DNA of 64,000 nt from Pseudomonas tritici. Lineage in GTDB: Bacteria > Pseudomonadota > Gammaproteobacteria > Pseudomonadales > Pseudomonadaceae. Positions 52,905-62,370 of the stretch are shown in pieces. Numbering within the stretch: the stretch's first letter is position 1; each line of letters begins with the position of its first letter. Under the pieces are notes generated by a model that saw only the letters and a list, made by a program, of their open reading frames with translations, was not told the origin of the DNA and did no database searches. The DNA lies in contig NZ_CP077084.1 in NCBI RefSeq assembly GCF_014268275.3, positions 1,302,001 through 1,366,000 of the forward strand, read 5' to 3'. Both the position numbers and the translations under genes were made by a program.

Positions 52905-54227
52905 TCAGAACACGTTGATCGGATAGTCGACGATCACCCGGTATTCATCCACATCCCGATCCACCGCCGAGTAACCGTTGCTGCCCCGGTTGACGGCCCA
53001 TTGCAGGCGCAATGCCAAGTCCTTGGCCTTGCCGCCCTGTACCACGTATTTCACATCGATATCCCGTTCCCAGTGCTTGGCGTCCTTACCGTCAGCGCTG
53101 TACCAGGCGCTGTAGCCACGGCTTTGCGGATCGACCTTGGTCAGGTCGGTCTTGCCGCTGATATAGGACACGGCCGTGCTCAGGCCGGGCAGGCCCAGGC
53201 CGCCGAAGTCATAGGCGTACTTGAGCTTCCACGAGCGTTCATTGGGGCCGTTGAAATCAGAGTATTGCTGGGAGTTGTCCAGGTACACACTGTCGCCCTG
53301 GGCAATGTAGTCGAACGGCGTGTTGCCATTGACTCGCTGGTAGGCGGCGGTGACGCTGTGATGACCCGCGTTCACGGTGAAATGCAGGCTGTAGGTATTG
53401 TTATCGATATCTCCCAGCAGCGACTGCCCGGTGTCCTGGGTGTGATAGTAGTGCAGACCGGGGTTGAGACTGATCATCTCGTTCACCACATAGGTGTAGT
53501 CCAGGTCGTAGTAGTACTGGTTCCACACGTCCTTGAGTTCGGAGGCGTAGAGGTTGCTGGTCAGCCCATCGATGCCGCTGAACGACATGCCTGCCCAGTT
53601 CATGTGCTGGCTGTCCGCGTTATTTGGCAGAGCGCCGTAGCTGGTGCCGATGCGCCGGTGGCCGCTCTGGTTGTAAAGTTTGGTGAAGCTGGCCTGGCCC
53701 CCTTCGAACATCCAGCCGTCCAGGCTGTGGTTGGCCAGGCTCACGCCACGGAAGGTCTGAGGCAGCATGCGGGTCATGCCGCCGGCGATCACCGGGTTAT
53801 TCAGAAACAGGTCGCCGGCTTTCAGCTCGGTATCGAACGCACGCATTTTCAAGGTGCCACCGGCTGTGGAAAACGATCCGGGCGCCTTGCCGTTGCCACT
53901 GCCGTACGGAAGGATGCTGGAGCCATCAGTGCCGCCACCGCCGTCGAGCTTGAGGCCAAGCATGGCGTGAGCGTCCAGGCCGAAGCCGACAGTGCCCTGG
54001 GTGTAGCCGGATTCAAAAGTGCCAATGAAACCCTGGCCCCATTCTTTGCTGTCATCAGTGTGGATGTCGCGACGGTCGCGGTTCATGTAGTAATTGCGGG
54101 CGTTTAGCTTGAGGCTGGAACCTTCGACAAAGCCATCGGCAGGGGGAGCGTCTGCCGCATGGGCAAGGGGGGCAATCGTTGTTGCAATCGCGAGGAATAA
54201 CGGGGTGAACGTCAGCGAGTTCTTCAC
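52905..54227 (-). CDS. OprD-family outer-membrane porin
   Basis: A 440-residue substrate-specific porin of the OprD/OpdX family, forming an 18-strand barrel for small acidic or basic nutrients. The signal peptide ends in [10 protein letters not shown], and the mature form opens with [20 protein letters not shown], the OprD hallmark. The final residue is Phe (YPINVF). The start is a GTG at 54227, chosen because AAAGGAGCACCACCG lies upstream; the frame continues upstream only through a terminator. Which subfamily (OccD or OccK) and substrate it serves cannot be decided. Confidence 0.92.
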   Translation of the reverse strand: MKNSLTFTPLFLAIATTIAPLAHAADAPPADGFVEGSSLKLNARNYYMNRDRRDIHTDDSKEWGQGFIGTFESGYTQGTVGFGLDAHAMLGLKLDGGGGTDGSSILPYGSGNGKAPGSFSTAGGTLKMRAFDTELKAGDLFLNNPVIAGGMTRMLPQTFRGVSLANHSLDGWMFEGGQASFTKLYNQSGHRRIGTSYGALPNNADSQHMNWAGMSFSGIDGLTSNLYASELKDVWNQYYYDLDYTYVVNEMISLNPGLHYYHTQDTGQSLLGDIDNNTYSLHFTVNAGHHSVTAAYQRVNGNTPFDYIAQGDSVYLDNSQQYSDFNGPNERSWKLKYAYDFGGLGLPGLSTAVSYISGKTDLTKVDPQSRGYSAWYSADGKDAKHWERDIDVKYVVQGGKAKDLALRLQWAVNRGSNGYSAVDRDVDEYRVIVDYPINVF

Positions 54228-54293
54228 CGGTGGTGCTCCTTTGGTCAATCTGGAACGGCCAATGTCGTGGGGGTGTGCCTGGCCTTTTTTACG

Positions 54294-54327
54294 GCAAAAA
54301 AAAGCCGCTGAAGTCAGCGGCTTTAAG
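54294..54327 (-). terminator. Terminator-like hairpin in the oprD leader
   Basis: On the minus strand AAAGCCGCTGACTTCAGCGG then CTTTTTTTTT forms a perfect 8-base GC-rich stem with a T run. It lies 67 bases upstream of the porin GTG and about 215 bases downstream of the sensor kinase stop. It either ends the RND/two-component transcript or acts as an attenuator if the porin promoter lies upstream of it. Confidence 0.75.
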
Positions 54328-54522
54328 ACAGATTCCCAGTGTAGAGCCCTGGAAATAAGTCGAGGGAAATTCGGGTAAGCGGAAGCTGCCTTTGCCGTCG
54401 CGCTCATCGATGCGTCAAATTAACGCAGGCGAGCGGTACGATACAGAGTGTAACAAGATAAGGACTGTTGCCCAAACCGCAACAGTCGGACTGCCTGATC
54501 TTTCTGGTGTACATCGAACACA

Positions 54523-54546
54523 CTGTGGGAGCGAGTTGGCTACACG
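54523..54546. repeat. REP fragment
   Basis: TGTGGGAGCGAGTTGGCTAC resembles the outer part of the REP arm (GTGGGAGCTGGCTT) seen at three other places. It overlaps the last codons of the sensor kinase gene. Only half an arm is recognisable. Confidence 0.35.
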
Positions 54547-55904
54547 GGAAGGGTGATGCCGAAGGTATTGCCGCCGTGCTCGCTGCGCACAAACACATCG
54601 CCGCCGTGCATCAGCGCAATCGCCTTGACGATGGCCAGGCCCAGTCCATGATTCGCGCCGCTGTTGCTGCGTGACGCATCCACCCGATAAAAGCGTTCGA
54701 ACAGGCGCGGCAGATGTTCGCTGGCAATTTCATCGCCGGGGTTAGTTACGCCGATTGCCACCTGATGTTCGTGCACCTCGATGTTCACAACGATGATCTG
54801 CCCAGGCGCGGTGTGTTGCACAGCGTTGCTCAGCAAGTTGATCAGCGCACGGCGCAGGTGGGCTTTTTCGATCTGCACCGTGGCATCGCCACTTACCTGT
54901 ACTTCGACCTGAGCGTCTTCGAGAATGAAGTCCAAGTAATCGAGGGTGGTTGCCACTTCATCGGCCAGGGAGCTTTCGATCAGCTTGGTGGCCTTGCTGC
55001 CCTGGTCGGCGCTGGCGAGGAAGAGCATGTCATTGATGATCGAGCGCAGGCGCTCCAGCTCTTCAAGGTTGGATTGCAGTACCTCGAAATAATGCTCGGC
55101 CGAACGCCCGCGGGTCAGCGCCACCTGGGTCTGGCCGATAAGGTTGGTCAATGGCGAACGCAGCTCGTGGGCTACATCGGCGTTGAACGACTCCAGGCGC
55201 GAATAGGCCTGCTCGACGCGGTCGAGAGTGGCGTTGAACGAGTTGACGAACTGGCTCAGCTCCGGCGGCAGTGGCGACAACTGCAGGCGCCCGGAGAGCT
55301 TAGGCGGGGCAAGTTTCTGTGCTTCATCCGACAGTTTGCCCAGCGGTTTGAGGCCGATGCGCGCTACCCAGAAGCCCAGCAGCGCGGCGAGCATGACACC
55401 CACAAAGGCCAGGCTCACCAGTGCCACCAGCAACTGGTGCTGGGTCGCGTGGAAGTTTTCTGTGTCGATGGCAATCATGAAGCGCAGCGGCGGGCGCTGG
55501 TCCTTGGCCGGGAACTGGCTCACCAGTGCCTTGAACGGGTGTTGATGGCCCGGTAGATGCAAATCGCGTTTGCCGGTGTGCCCATTGGCAAAAGCGCGGA
55601 TCTGGGCATCGGGGTTGCCATACTCATAGGAGGGGACGTCGCTGACCACCCAGAAGCGGATACGCTTGTCTTCTTCACTGAGCAACTTGAGCTTGGCGGT
55701 AATCTTTGCCCAGTGATCGGGCGTCCCGAAGCGGCCCACCGACGACTCCAACACGCTGTAGCGTGCATCCAGTTCAGCCTCAGGCAACAAGCCCAGCCCC
55801 CGATCCACCTGCTGGTACAGCGCACCGCCGATCAGCAGGAAGATCACCAGCGCTACCAGGGTGAACATGCCGCTCAGGCGCAGGGCAATGGAGTTAGCTG
55901 ACAC
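54540..55904 (-). CDS. Sensor histidine kinase (heavy-metal/CusS-type)
   Basis: A 454-residue inner-membrane kinase. It has a first membrane helix (GMFTLVALVIFLLIGGALYQ), a periplasmic loop of about 140 residues, a second helix (LVALVSLAFVGVMLAALLGF), a HAMP domain, the phospho-acceptor helix FNADVAHELRSPLTNLIGQT and the ATP-binding motifs NLLSNAVQHT, DEIASEHLPRLFERFYRVDA and GLGLAIVKAI. The sequence type is that of heavy-metal sensor kinases. It starts with GTG inside the response regulator gene, 11 bases before its stop, with GGAGAG upstream. Together they form the regulatory end of the RND operon. Confidence 0.92.
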   Translation of the reverse strand: MSANSIALRLSGMFTLVALVIFLLIGGALYQQVDRGLGLLPEAELDARYSVLESSVGRFGTPDHWAKITAKLKLLSEEDKRIRFWVVSDVPSYEYGNPDAQIRAFANGHTGKRDLHLPGHQHPFKALVSQFPAKDQRPPLRFMIAIDTENFHATQHQLLVALVSLAFVGVMLAALLGFWVARIGLKPLGKLSDEAQKLAPPKLSGRLQLSPLPPELSQFVNSFNATLDRVEQAYSRLESFNADVAHELRSPLTNLIGQTQVALTRGRSAEHYFEVLQSNLEELERLRSIINDMLFLASADQGSKATKLIESSLADEVATTLDYLDFILEDAQVEVQVSGDATVQIEKAHLRRALINLLSNAVQHTAPGQIIVVNIEVHEHQVAIGVTNPGDEIASEHLPRLFERFYRVDASRSNSGANHGLGLAIVKAIALMHGGDVFVRSEHGGNTFGITLPV

Positions 55905-56571
55905 TGCGACTCTCCAGCACATACCCCATGCCACGGATGGTGTGCAGCAGCTTGGTATCGAACGGCCCATCGAGTTTGGCCCGCAGGCGCTTGATCGCCA
56001 CTTCCACGACGTTGGCGTCGCTGTCGAAATTGATGTCCCAGACCATTTCTGCAATCGCTGTCTTGGACAGGATCTCGCCCTGGCGCCGCGCCAATACGCT
56101 GAGCAGCGAGAACTCCTTGGCGGTCAGGTCCAGGCGCACGCCGTTACGGCTGGCCTTGCGGCTGATCAGGTCGATCCACAGGTCGGCAACGGTTACCTGC
56201 ACCGGCTCATGACCACCGCTGCGGCGGGTCAAGGCTTGCAAACGTGCCACCAGCTCCAGGAAAGAGAACGGCTTGCCCAGGTAATCGTCAGCGCCTTCGC
56301 GCAGGCCACGAATGCGATCTTCCACGCGTTCGCGGGCGGTGAGCATGATCACCGGCGTTTGTTTGCGCGCACGCAGCGCACGCAATACACCAAAGCCATC
56401 GAGGCCGGGCAGCATCACGTCGAGCACAATCACCGCGTAGTCACTCTCCAACGCCAGGTGCAAACCCTCGACGCCTTCGCGGGCCACATCGACGGTGTAG
56501 CCCTGTTCTGTCAGGCCGCGATGCAGGTAGTCCGCGGTTTTTTCTTCGTCTTCAATAATCAGGACGCGCAT
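55894..56571 (-). CDS. OmpR-family response regulator (heavy-metal type)
   Basis: A 225-residue response regulator with a receiver domain (MRVLIIEDEEKTADYLHRGL; phosphorylated Asp in VLDVMLPGLDG; conserved Lys in GKPFSFLELVARL) and a winged helix (LTAKEFSLLSVLARRQGEIL, NVVEVAIKRLRAKLDGPF, HTIRGMGYVLE). This is the CopR/IrlR/CusR-like type. It lies 31 bases after the RND pump gene on the same strand, so pump and regulator are probably in one transcript, and it should control that operon. Confidence 0.94.
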   Translation of the reverse strand: MRVLIIEDEEKTADYLHRGLTEQGYTVDVAREGVEGLHLALESDYAVIVLDVMLPGLDGFGVLRALRARKQTPVIMLTARERVEDRIRGLREGADDYLGKPFSFLELVARLQALTRRSGGHEPVQVTVADLWIDLISRKASRNGVRLDLTAKEFSLLSVLARRQGEILSKTAIAEMVWDINFDSDANVVEVAIKRLRAKLDGPFDTKLLHTIRGMGYVLESRSVS

Positions 56572-56602
56572 GAGCCTTTTGCTCTAGGGCGGGGCCCCAG
56601 CC

Positions 56603-59600
56603 TCAATGTGTGGTCGCCAACGCAGGTGTTGGTTTGGGCCTGTGGAAAAACTTCTCAAGGTACAAGTATATGACCGGCGTGGTGAACAGCGTCAGCGCCT
56701 GGCTGACCAGCAGCCCGCCGACCACCGAGATGCCCAGCGGCTGGCGCAGCTCCGCACCGGCGCCATAGCCGAGCATCAGCGGCAGGGCGCCGAGCAGTGC
56801 GGCCAAGGACGTCATGATGATCGGCCGGAACCGTGTGATGCAGGCTTCGAAGATCGCATCCTGCGGTGACAGCCCACGCGTGCGCTGGGCGTCCAGGGCG
56901 AAATCGATCAGCAGGATACCGTTCTTCTTGACGATGCCGATCAATAGCACCAGGCCGATCAGCGCCATGATCGAGAAGTCCTGGCCCAACAGCCACAGCA
57001 TGACCAGCGCACCCAGGCCTGCCGAGGGCAGCGTCGAGATGATCGTCAGCGGGTGCACGAAGCTCTCATACAGCACGCCGAGAATGATATAGACCGCCAC
57101 CAATGCCGCAAGGATCAGCCACGGCTGGCTGGCCAGCGAACTCTGGAACGCCTGCGCCGCACCCTGGAAATTGCCGATGATCGAAGCCGGCATGCCGATC
57201 TCGTTTTTCGCCTGGTTGAGCAGAATCACCGCATCACCCAACGCAATACCGGGCGCCAGGTTGAACGACAGATTGGCGGCCGGGAACATGCCATCGTGGC
57301 TGATGGACAGTGGGCCAACTGTGGGCGCTTCGACGCGGGCCAATGCCGACAGCGGCACCATTTCATTGGTCAGCGGCGAACGCAGGTAGAAGTAATTCAG
57401 GCTTTCGGCCTTGCCGCGCTGTTGGGTGTCCAGTTCCAGTACCACTTGGTATTGGTTGATTTCGGTCTGGAACTCATTGACCTGGCGCTGGCCGAAGGCG
57501 TCATACAGCGCTTGATCGACGTCGGTGGCGGTGAGTCCGAACCGTGCGGCAGCGCGGCGATCGATGGTGATGTGGGTGATGCTGCCGCCCAGTTGCAGGT
57601 CATTGGAGATGTCGCGGAACGCCGGAATGGAACGCAGTTTTTCGGTCAGGCGTTGGGTCCAGGTGTTCAGCGTCGCGCCGTCGTTACTCTTGAGCACGTA
57701 CTGATATTGACTACGACTTGGGCCGGAGCTGAGGTTGATGTCCTGGCCCGCGCGCAGGTACAACACGATGCCCGGCACCTTGGCCAGCTTGGGTCGGATG
57801 CGGTCGATGAATTGGCTGGCGGACACATCCCGATCACCTCGGGGTACGAGGGAAATCCAGAAGCGCCCGTTGGCGATGGTCTGGTTGCTACCGGTTACAC
57901 CGACGGAGTGGGAGAACGCTCGCACAGCCGGGTCATCCTTCATGATTTGCGCCAGCGCCTTGTGCTTGGCGAGCATGTCCGGGTAAGACACGTCCGCCGC
58001 CGCCTCGCTGGTGCCGAGAATAAAACCGGTGTCCTGCACCGGAAAGAAACCCTTGGGGATAAACACATAGCCGACCACGGCCAGCGCCAGGGTCAGCATG
58101 AAGATGCCAGCCATGGTGCGCTGGTGGGCCAGGGCGCGACGCAAGCTTCTTTCGTAGGCTGCCAGCAGTCTTTCACCAAAGCCGGGTTTGTCATGCGCGC
58201 GGTGGTTTGGTGCATTCATGAACAATGCGGCCAGGGTCGGCGCCAGCGTCAGGGACACCACGACGGAAATCAGGATGGTCGACGTGGCGGTCAAGGCAAA
58301 CTCCTTGAACAGCCTGCCGACTACGCCGCCCATGAACAGCAGCGGAATAAAGGCTGCCACCAGGGACACGCTGATAGACACCACGGTAAAGCCAATCTCA
58401 CTGGACCCCTTGATCGCCGCCTCGCGCTTGTCCATGCCGGTCTCAAGATGGCGATGGATGTTCTCCACCACCACAATCGCATCGTCCACCACAAAGCCTA
58501 CGGCCACCACGATGGCTACCAGGGTCAGGTTGTTCAGGCTGAAGCCCAGCACGTACATCAGGGCAAAACTCGCGATCAACGATACGCCCAGCACGCTGGA
58601 GACAATGATGGTCGCCGACCATTGGCGCAGGAAAATCGCCATCACCCCGACCACCAGCAATACGGCGATCAACAAGGTCATTTCCACTTCGTGCAGCGAG
58701 GCACGGATGGTGGTGGTACGGTCCATCAGCACGCTGACCTGCACCGATGCCGGCAGCATGGCTTCCAGTCGTGGTAATTCGGCCTGGATGCGCTCCACGG
58801 TCTCGACGATGTTGGCGCCGGGCTGGCGGGTAATTACCAGGTTAACGCCAGGCGTGTCGACGGCCCACGCCTGAACGTAGGCGTTTTCCGATCCGCTGAC
58901 GACTTTGGCGACGTCGCGCAGTTGAACAGGGGCGCCATCCTTGTAGGAGACGATCAAGTCGCCGTATTCACCCGGGTGAAATAGCTGATCATTGGTTGCC
59001 AGGGTCGAGACGCTGTTCTTGCCGTACAGCGCCCCTTTGGCCAGGTTGAGGCTGGATTGCTGGATCGCCAGGCGGATGTCGGCCAAGGTCAGGCCGATGG
59101 CGGCGAGCTTATCGGGAGAAGCCTGCACGCGAATCGCCGGGCGCTGCTGGCCGGTGATGTTGATCTGGCCTACGCCGTCGATCTGGCTGATCTGGCGCGC
59201 CAACAAGGTTTCGACCAAATCACTCAGTTCAGTGCCGGGCATGTCGTGGGAGCTGACACTGACGATCAGAACCGGACTGTCCGCCGGGTTTACCTTACGC
59301 CAGGTCGGCAGACTCGGCATATCGCTCGGCAGTTTGCCGGCAGCGGTATTGATAGCTGCCTGCACTTCCTGCGCAGCGGTATCGATGCTTTTATCGAGGG
59401 TGAATTGCAGGGTCAGCAGAGTGGAGCCCAAGGCACTGCTGGAGGTCATCTGAGTCATGCCAGGAATTGCGCTGAATTGCACTTCCAGTGGGGTCGCAAT
59501 CGACGATGCCATGGTGTCCGGGCTCGCGCCTGGTAACTGTGCGGTCACCTGAATGGTGGGAAACTCAGCCTCTGGCAGTGGGGCGATGGGTAATTTTGGA

Positions 59601-59701
59601 AAGGCAATCAGCCCGAGCAGCACCAGGGCGAATGTGAGCAGCAGGGTGGCGACCGGGCGGTCGATGCACCAGGCGGAAATCGAGCCCCGGGATGTCGTCA
59701 T
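56603..59701 (-). CDS. RND efflux pump, inner-membrane subunit (HAE1/MdtC-like)
   Basis: A 1032-residue inner-membrane proton-driven pump for hydrophobic or amphiphilic compounds. It has the twelve-helix RND layout with two large periplasmic loops, beginning with the first helix after SISAWCIDRPVATLLL and including the proton-relay aspartate pair in GFVVDDAIVVVENIHRHL and the C-terminal helix with GIVKKNGILLIDFALDAQ. The sequence is of the drug-type HAE1/MdtBC group, not the metal-type CusA group. The adaptor gene overlaps its start by 4 bases. No outer-membrane factor gene is adjacent, so it would rely on one encoded elsewhere. Confidence 0.94.
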   Translation of the reverse strand: MTTSRGSISAWCIDRPVATLLLTFALVLLGLIAFPKLPIAPLPEAEFPTIQVTAQLPGASPDTMASSIATPLEVQFSAIPGMTQMTSSSALGSTLLTLQFTLDKSIDTAAQEVQAAINTAAGKLPSDMPSLPTWRKVNPADSPVLIVSVSSHDMPGTELSDLVETLLARQISQIDGVGQINITGQQRPAIRVQASPDKLAAIGLTLADIRLAIQQSSLNLAKGALYGKNSVSTLATNDQLFHPGEYGDLIVSYKDGAPVQLRDVAKVVSGSENAYVQAWAVDTPGVNLVITRQPGANIVETVERIQAELPRLEAMLPASVQVSVLMDRTTTIRASLHEVEMTLLIAVLLVVGVMAIFLRQWSATIIVSSVLGVSLIASFALMYVLGFSLNNLTLVAIVVAVGFVVDDAIVVVENIHRHLETGMDKREAAIKGSSEIGFTVVSISVSLVAAFIPLLFMGGVVGRLFKEFALTATSTILISVVVSLTLAPTLAALFMNAPNHRAHDKPGFGERLLAAYERSLRRALAHQRTMAGIFMLTLALAVVGYVFIPKGFFPVQDTGFILGTSEAAADVSYPDMLAKHKALAQIMKDDPAVRAFSHSVGVTGSNQTIANGRFWISLVPRGDRDVSASQFIDRIRPKLAKVPGIVLYLRAGQDINLSSGPSRSQYQYVLKSNDGATLNTWTQRLTEKLRSIPAFRDISNDLQLGGSITHITIDRRAAARFGLTATDVDQALYDAFGQRQVNEFQTEINQYQVVLELDTQQRGKAESLNYFYLRSPLTNEMVPLSALARVEAPTVGPLSISHDGMFPAANLSFNLAPGIALGDAVILLNQAKNEIGMPASIIGNFQGAAQAFQSSLASQPWLILAALVAVYIILGVLYESFVHPLTIISTLPSAGLGALVMLWLLGQDFSIMALIGLVLLIGIVKKNGILLIDFALDAQRTRGLSPQDAIFEACITRFRPIIMTSLAALLGALPLMLGYGAGAELRQPLGISVVGGLLVSQALTLFTTPVIYLYLEKFFHRPKPTPALATTH

Positions 59702-60864
59702 GGCTGCACCATGACGTCAGCGGTCTGGATCACTTGGGGTGGCTCTTTGAGGACCTCTATCTTGGCGCCCGCCTTGAGCCGCGACTGACCATCGCTGACC
59801 AGCACATCGCCCGCCTGGATGCCCTTGAGAATGTTGCGTTCACTGTCCTGATACACCACTTGCACCGGCACGATTTCTACCTTGTCACCGTTGACGCGGT
59901 ACACGAAGTGCGAGTCCAGGCCGCGCTGCACCACGCTTGGCGGAACCGCCAGGGCGTTGCGGTCGAGGGCGGTCTGGATCTTGATCGTCACCAGTTGGCC
60001 CGGCCAGAGTTTCTGCATGCTGTTGCTGAATTCGGCCTTGGCGCGGAGGGTGCCGGTGGTACTGCTGATCTGGTTGTCGATCAGGCTCAGGCGGCCCTGG
60101 CCGAGCAGGTCGGCGTTTTCGCCTTCGGTATCGGCACCCAGGTAGGCGTCTACGCGGGCGGGATAAGCCGCTGCGATCAGGCCCTGCAATGTCGGTAACA
60201 TCTGCTGGGGCAGGGAGAATTCGATGGCAATCGGGTCGATCTGGGTGACCGAGAACAGCCCTTGGGCATCGCTCATGCGCAGGAAGTTGCCTTCATCCAC
60301 ACTACGGATACCGACGCGGCCGGTGACGGGCGAGCGAATCTGCGTGTAAGACAGTTGCACCTGGGCCGCGTCGATGGCGGCCTGATTACCCTGTAACGTG
60401 GCTTTCAGCTGGTTGACCAGCGCCTGTTGCTGGTCGTAGGTCTGCTTGGAGATGCCATCATCAATGCTCAGTTCCTTGTAGCGCTTGAGGTTGACCTGCG
60501 CCACGTGCAGTTGCGCCTGGCTTTCGCCCAGTTGCGCCTTGGCCTGGTCGAGGCTGGCACGGATCGAGCGGTCATCGATGCTCGCCAGCAGGTCACCGGC
60601 CTTGACCAGTTGCCCCTCCTTGACCAGCAATCGAGTGAGGATGCCGTCGATTTGCGGGCGAATAACCACGCTGTGCAACGACAGCACCGAGCCGATTCCG
60701 GTCACGTAGCGCGGCAAGTCCTGCTCCACCACCTTCACGACCCTTACTGGCACGGCGGTGGAGGCAACCAGTTTGGGCTTGGCAGGTCGGGTCAGCGCCC
60801 AGGCCGCGACAGCCAGAATTGCGAGGACTCCCACGGTCAATACAGTTTTTCTTTTAATGTGCAT
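59698..60864 (-). CDS. RND efflux periplasmic adaptor subunit
   Basis: A 388-residue membrane-fusion protein that links the pump to an outer-membrane channel. One N-terminal membrane anchor (VLTVGVLAILAVAAWALTRP) is followed by the barrel-sandwich hybrid halves, a coiled-coil hairpin (QAKAQLGESQAQLHVAQVNL, QALVNQLKATLQGNQAAI) and a beta-barrel domain with RVGIRSVDEGNFLR. There is no lipobox cysteine. The ATG at 60864 is chosen over a TTG at 60879. It is the first gene of the operon adaptor-pump-regulator-kinase. Confidence 0.92.
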   Translation of the reverse strand: MHIKRKTVLTVGVLAILAVAAWALTRPAKPKLVASTAVPVRVVKVVEQDLPRYVTGIGSVLSLHSVVIRPQIDGILTRLLVKEGQLVKAGDLLASIDDRSIRASLDQAKAQLGESQAQLHVAQVNLKRYKELSIDDGISKQTYDQQQALVNQLKATLQGNQAAIDAAQVQLSYTQIRSPVTGRVGIRSVDEGNFLRMSDAQGLFSVTQIDPIAIEFSLPQQMLPTLQGLIAAAYPARVDAYLGADTEGENADLLGQGRLSLIDNQISSTTGTLRAKAEFSNSMQKLWPGQLVTIKIQTALDRNALAVPPSVVQRGLDSHFVYRVNGDKVEIVPVQVVYQDSERNILKGIQAGDVLVSDGQSRLKAGAKIEVLKEPPQVIQTADVMVQP

Positions 60865-61076
60865 GCTGTAAGGCGCCAAGGCAGGGGTTGAGGTAGGGGT
60901 GAGTATTTATAGCCTGCTGACCCAGTCAGTAAAGTGACCGCTATCTGACAGCCGCGTCAGTTAACTCCTGACCATTCGTACGACGCTGGTCAAAGATCTG
61001 AGTCGCGCAGGTATACTTCCTACCTATGTGATCCTTCACTTGGCCCACATCATCTTCTGCATGCCCCGGAGCTTTC

Positions 61077-61310
61077 ATGAAATCCCCGACACACACACCT
61101 GTTGAAGCGGCCGACCTCGTCGATTCGGCCAACGCCGACGGCGTTGAAAAAGCCGAGATCCCGGCGTTCAAGTTTCCCTTCAAACCGGGTGAACTGGGTG
61201 GCAGCAAGAGTGACGCCCAGCCTTGGTACAAAAACGGTGCCAAGAACGGCCACACCAAGACCCCTGGCATGGCGCCGCCGGGTACTCGTCGTTCGATGGG
61301 TAAACGTTAG
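61077..61310 (+). CDS. Small conserved hypothetical protein (77 aa)
   Basis: The function is unknown. The protein is hydrophilic and probably disordered: an acidic half (VEAADLVDSANADGVEKAEI) is followed by a basic, glycine- and proline-rich half (FPFKPGELGGSKSDAQPWYK, then KNGHTKTPGMAPPGTRRSM). CGGAGCTTTC precedes the ATG at 61077, a proper ribosome binding site. It stands alone, divergent from the RND operon. The biased but conserved-looking composition suggests a real small protein. Confidence 0.6.
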   Translation: MKSPTHTPVEAADLVDSANADGVEKAEIPAFKFPFKPGELGGSKSDAQPWYKNGAKNGHTKTPGMAPPGTRRSMGKR

Positions 61311-61474
61311 GAATAATCTGCAACACGCCTTGCAGGATGCAACCTACAGTGCCCGCTGAAATTTCCGCTTGTAGGCTCGCGATCGTTTCTTGAAAGCTTG
61401 CACCGCTTCTGTTCGGCCTCGACTTTTTACCGAGGCTGGATAGAGGGCGCTCTTTCCGGAAAAGGATGTTTCCT

Positions 61475-62245
61475 GTGGCCCTGATACAGCTCTGTGTAGC
61501 GCTTGCCCTGTTGCTCGCGGTGGATGCCGTTGCTGGCATTGATCAACCGCGACGCGAAATCCGCTTCGCCGTTGCCGCGCAATTCCCCCCCTTCCAGAGC
61601 CGTAACCCACAAGGACAGTTGGTCGGCCTGAATATCGAGCTGGGCAATGCTTTGTGCCAGCAGTTGAATGCGCGCTGCACCTGGGTCGACCAGGTGTTGG
61701 TCGAAAACTTCGAAGACCTTGATGCCCGCCAATTCGATGCAATCATGGGGATTGCGCCCACCCCCAAGCGACGGCGCTGGGTGAGCTTCAGCGATATCCT
61801 CTACCCCTTTACCACGCGCCTGGTCGCGCATCGAACCTCAGGCCTGATGCCAACGACGGCGTCGCTCAAGGGCAAGCGCGTTGGCGTATTGTTGGGCAGC
61901 AATCGCGAAGCCTTCGCCCGGTCGCAATGGGCGCGCAACGGGGTGATCATCAAGAGCTTCTGGCTCAACGACGAATTGGTGCGCAGCCTGGTGGCAGGTG
62001 ATATTGACGCCACTCTGCAGGGCACCGTGGAAATCCGCAACGCCTTGCTCGACACGGTCGCAGGTGCGGATTTCGACTTCCTGGGCCCTGCGGTGTCTAC
62101 CGAACTGCTGGGCGAGGGCGTGGCGATTGCACTGCGCAATACCGACACAGCGTTGCGTACGGAGCTTAATCGCGCCCTTGAACAACTTATGCACAACGGC
62201 GAGTATCAGCGGATTCTTGCGCCTTACCGGCTGGATGCACCGTGA
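61475..62245 (+). CDS. Periplasmic solute-binding protein, amino acid type (SBP family 3)
   Basis: A 256-residue exported protein of the SBP_bac_3 family. The signal peptide is about 20 residues (ALIQLCVALALLLAVDAVAG). Family segments are IRFAVAAQFPPFQSRNPQGQ then LVGLNIELGNALCQQL, FDAIMGIAPTPKRRRWVSFS, and LKGKRVGVLLGSNREAFARS. A GTG start at 61475 is preferred, because AAGGA lies 8 bases before it, whereas the ATG at 61466 overlaps that same site. No ABC transporter gene is adjacent, so it is an orphan receptor or feeds a transporter elsewhere. Ligand unknown; Arg in the ligand site cannot be located without modelling. Confidence 0.88.
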   Translation: MALIQLCVALALLLAVDAVAGIDQPRREIRFAVAAQFPPFQSRNPQGQLVGLNIELGNALCQQLNARCTWVDQVLVENFEDLDARQFDAIMGIAPTPKRRRWVSFSDILYPFTTRLVAHRTSGLMPTTASLKGKRVGVLLGSNREAFARSQWARNGVIIKSFWLNDELVRSLVAGDIDATLQGTVEIRNALLDTVAGADFDFLGPAVSTELLGEGVAIALRNTDTALRTELNRALEQLMHNGEYQRILAPYRLDAP

Positions 62246-62336
62246 GCGTCCACAGGCCCAGCATGCTGGCGTCGCGCTGGACGGTGCCAGCCAGCGCGTC
62301 ACAAATCACGGCGCTTGTGGTGAAAGGACCATCACT

Positions 62337-62356
62337 ATCGCGGGCTTGCCCGCGAT
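62337..62356. repeat. Single REP palindrome
   Basis: ATCGCGGGCTTGCCCGCGAT is a perfect 20-base palindrome of the REP core (GGGCTTGCCC). It lies in the 125-base gap between the convergent solute-binding protein and YkgJ genes. Confidence 0.7.
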
Positions 62357-62370
62357 GAGGCCGGAACAGT

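Noticed and set aside
52902..54107. 401-codon frame on the plus strand
   Set aside because: Antisense to the OprD porin gene; composition rich in Val, His and Ala without motifs.
57053..58777. 574-codon frame on the plus strand
   Set aside because: Antisense to the RND pump gene.
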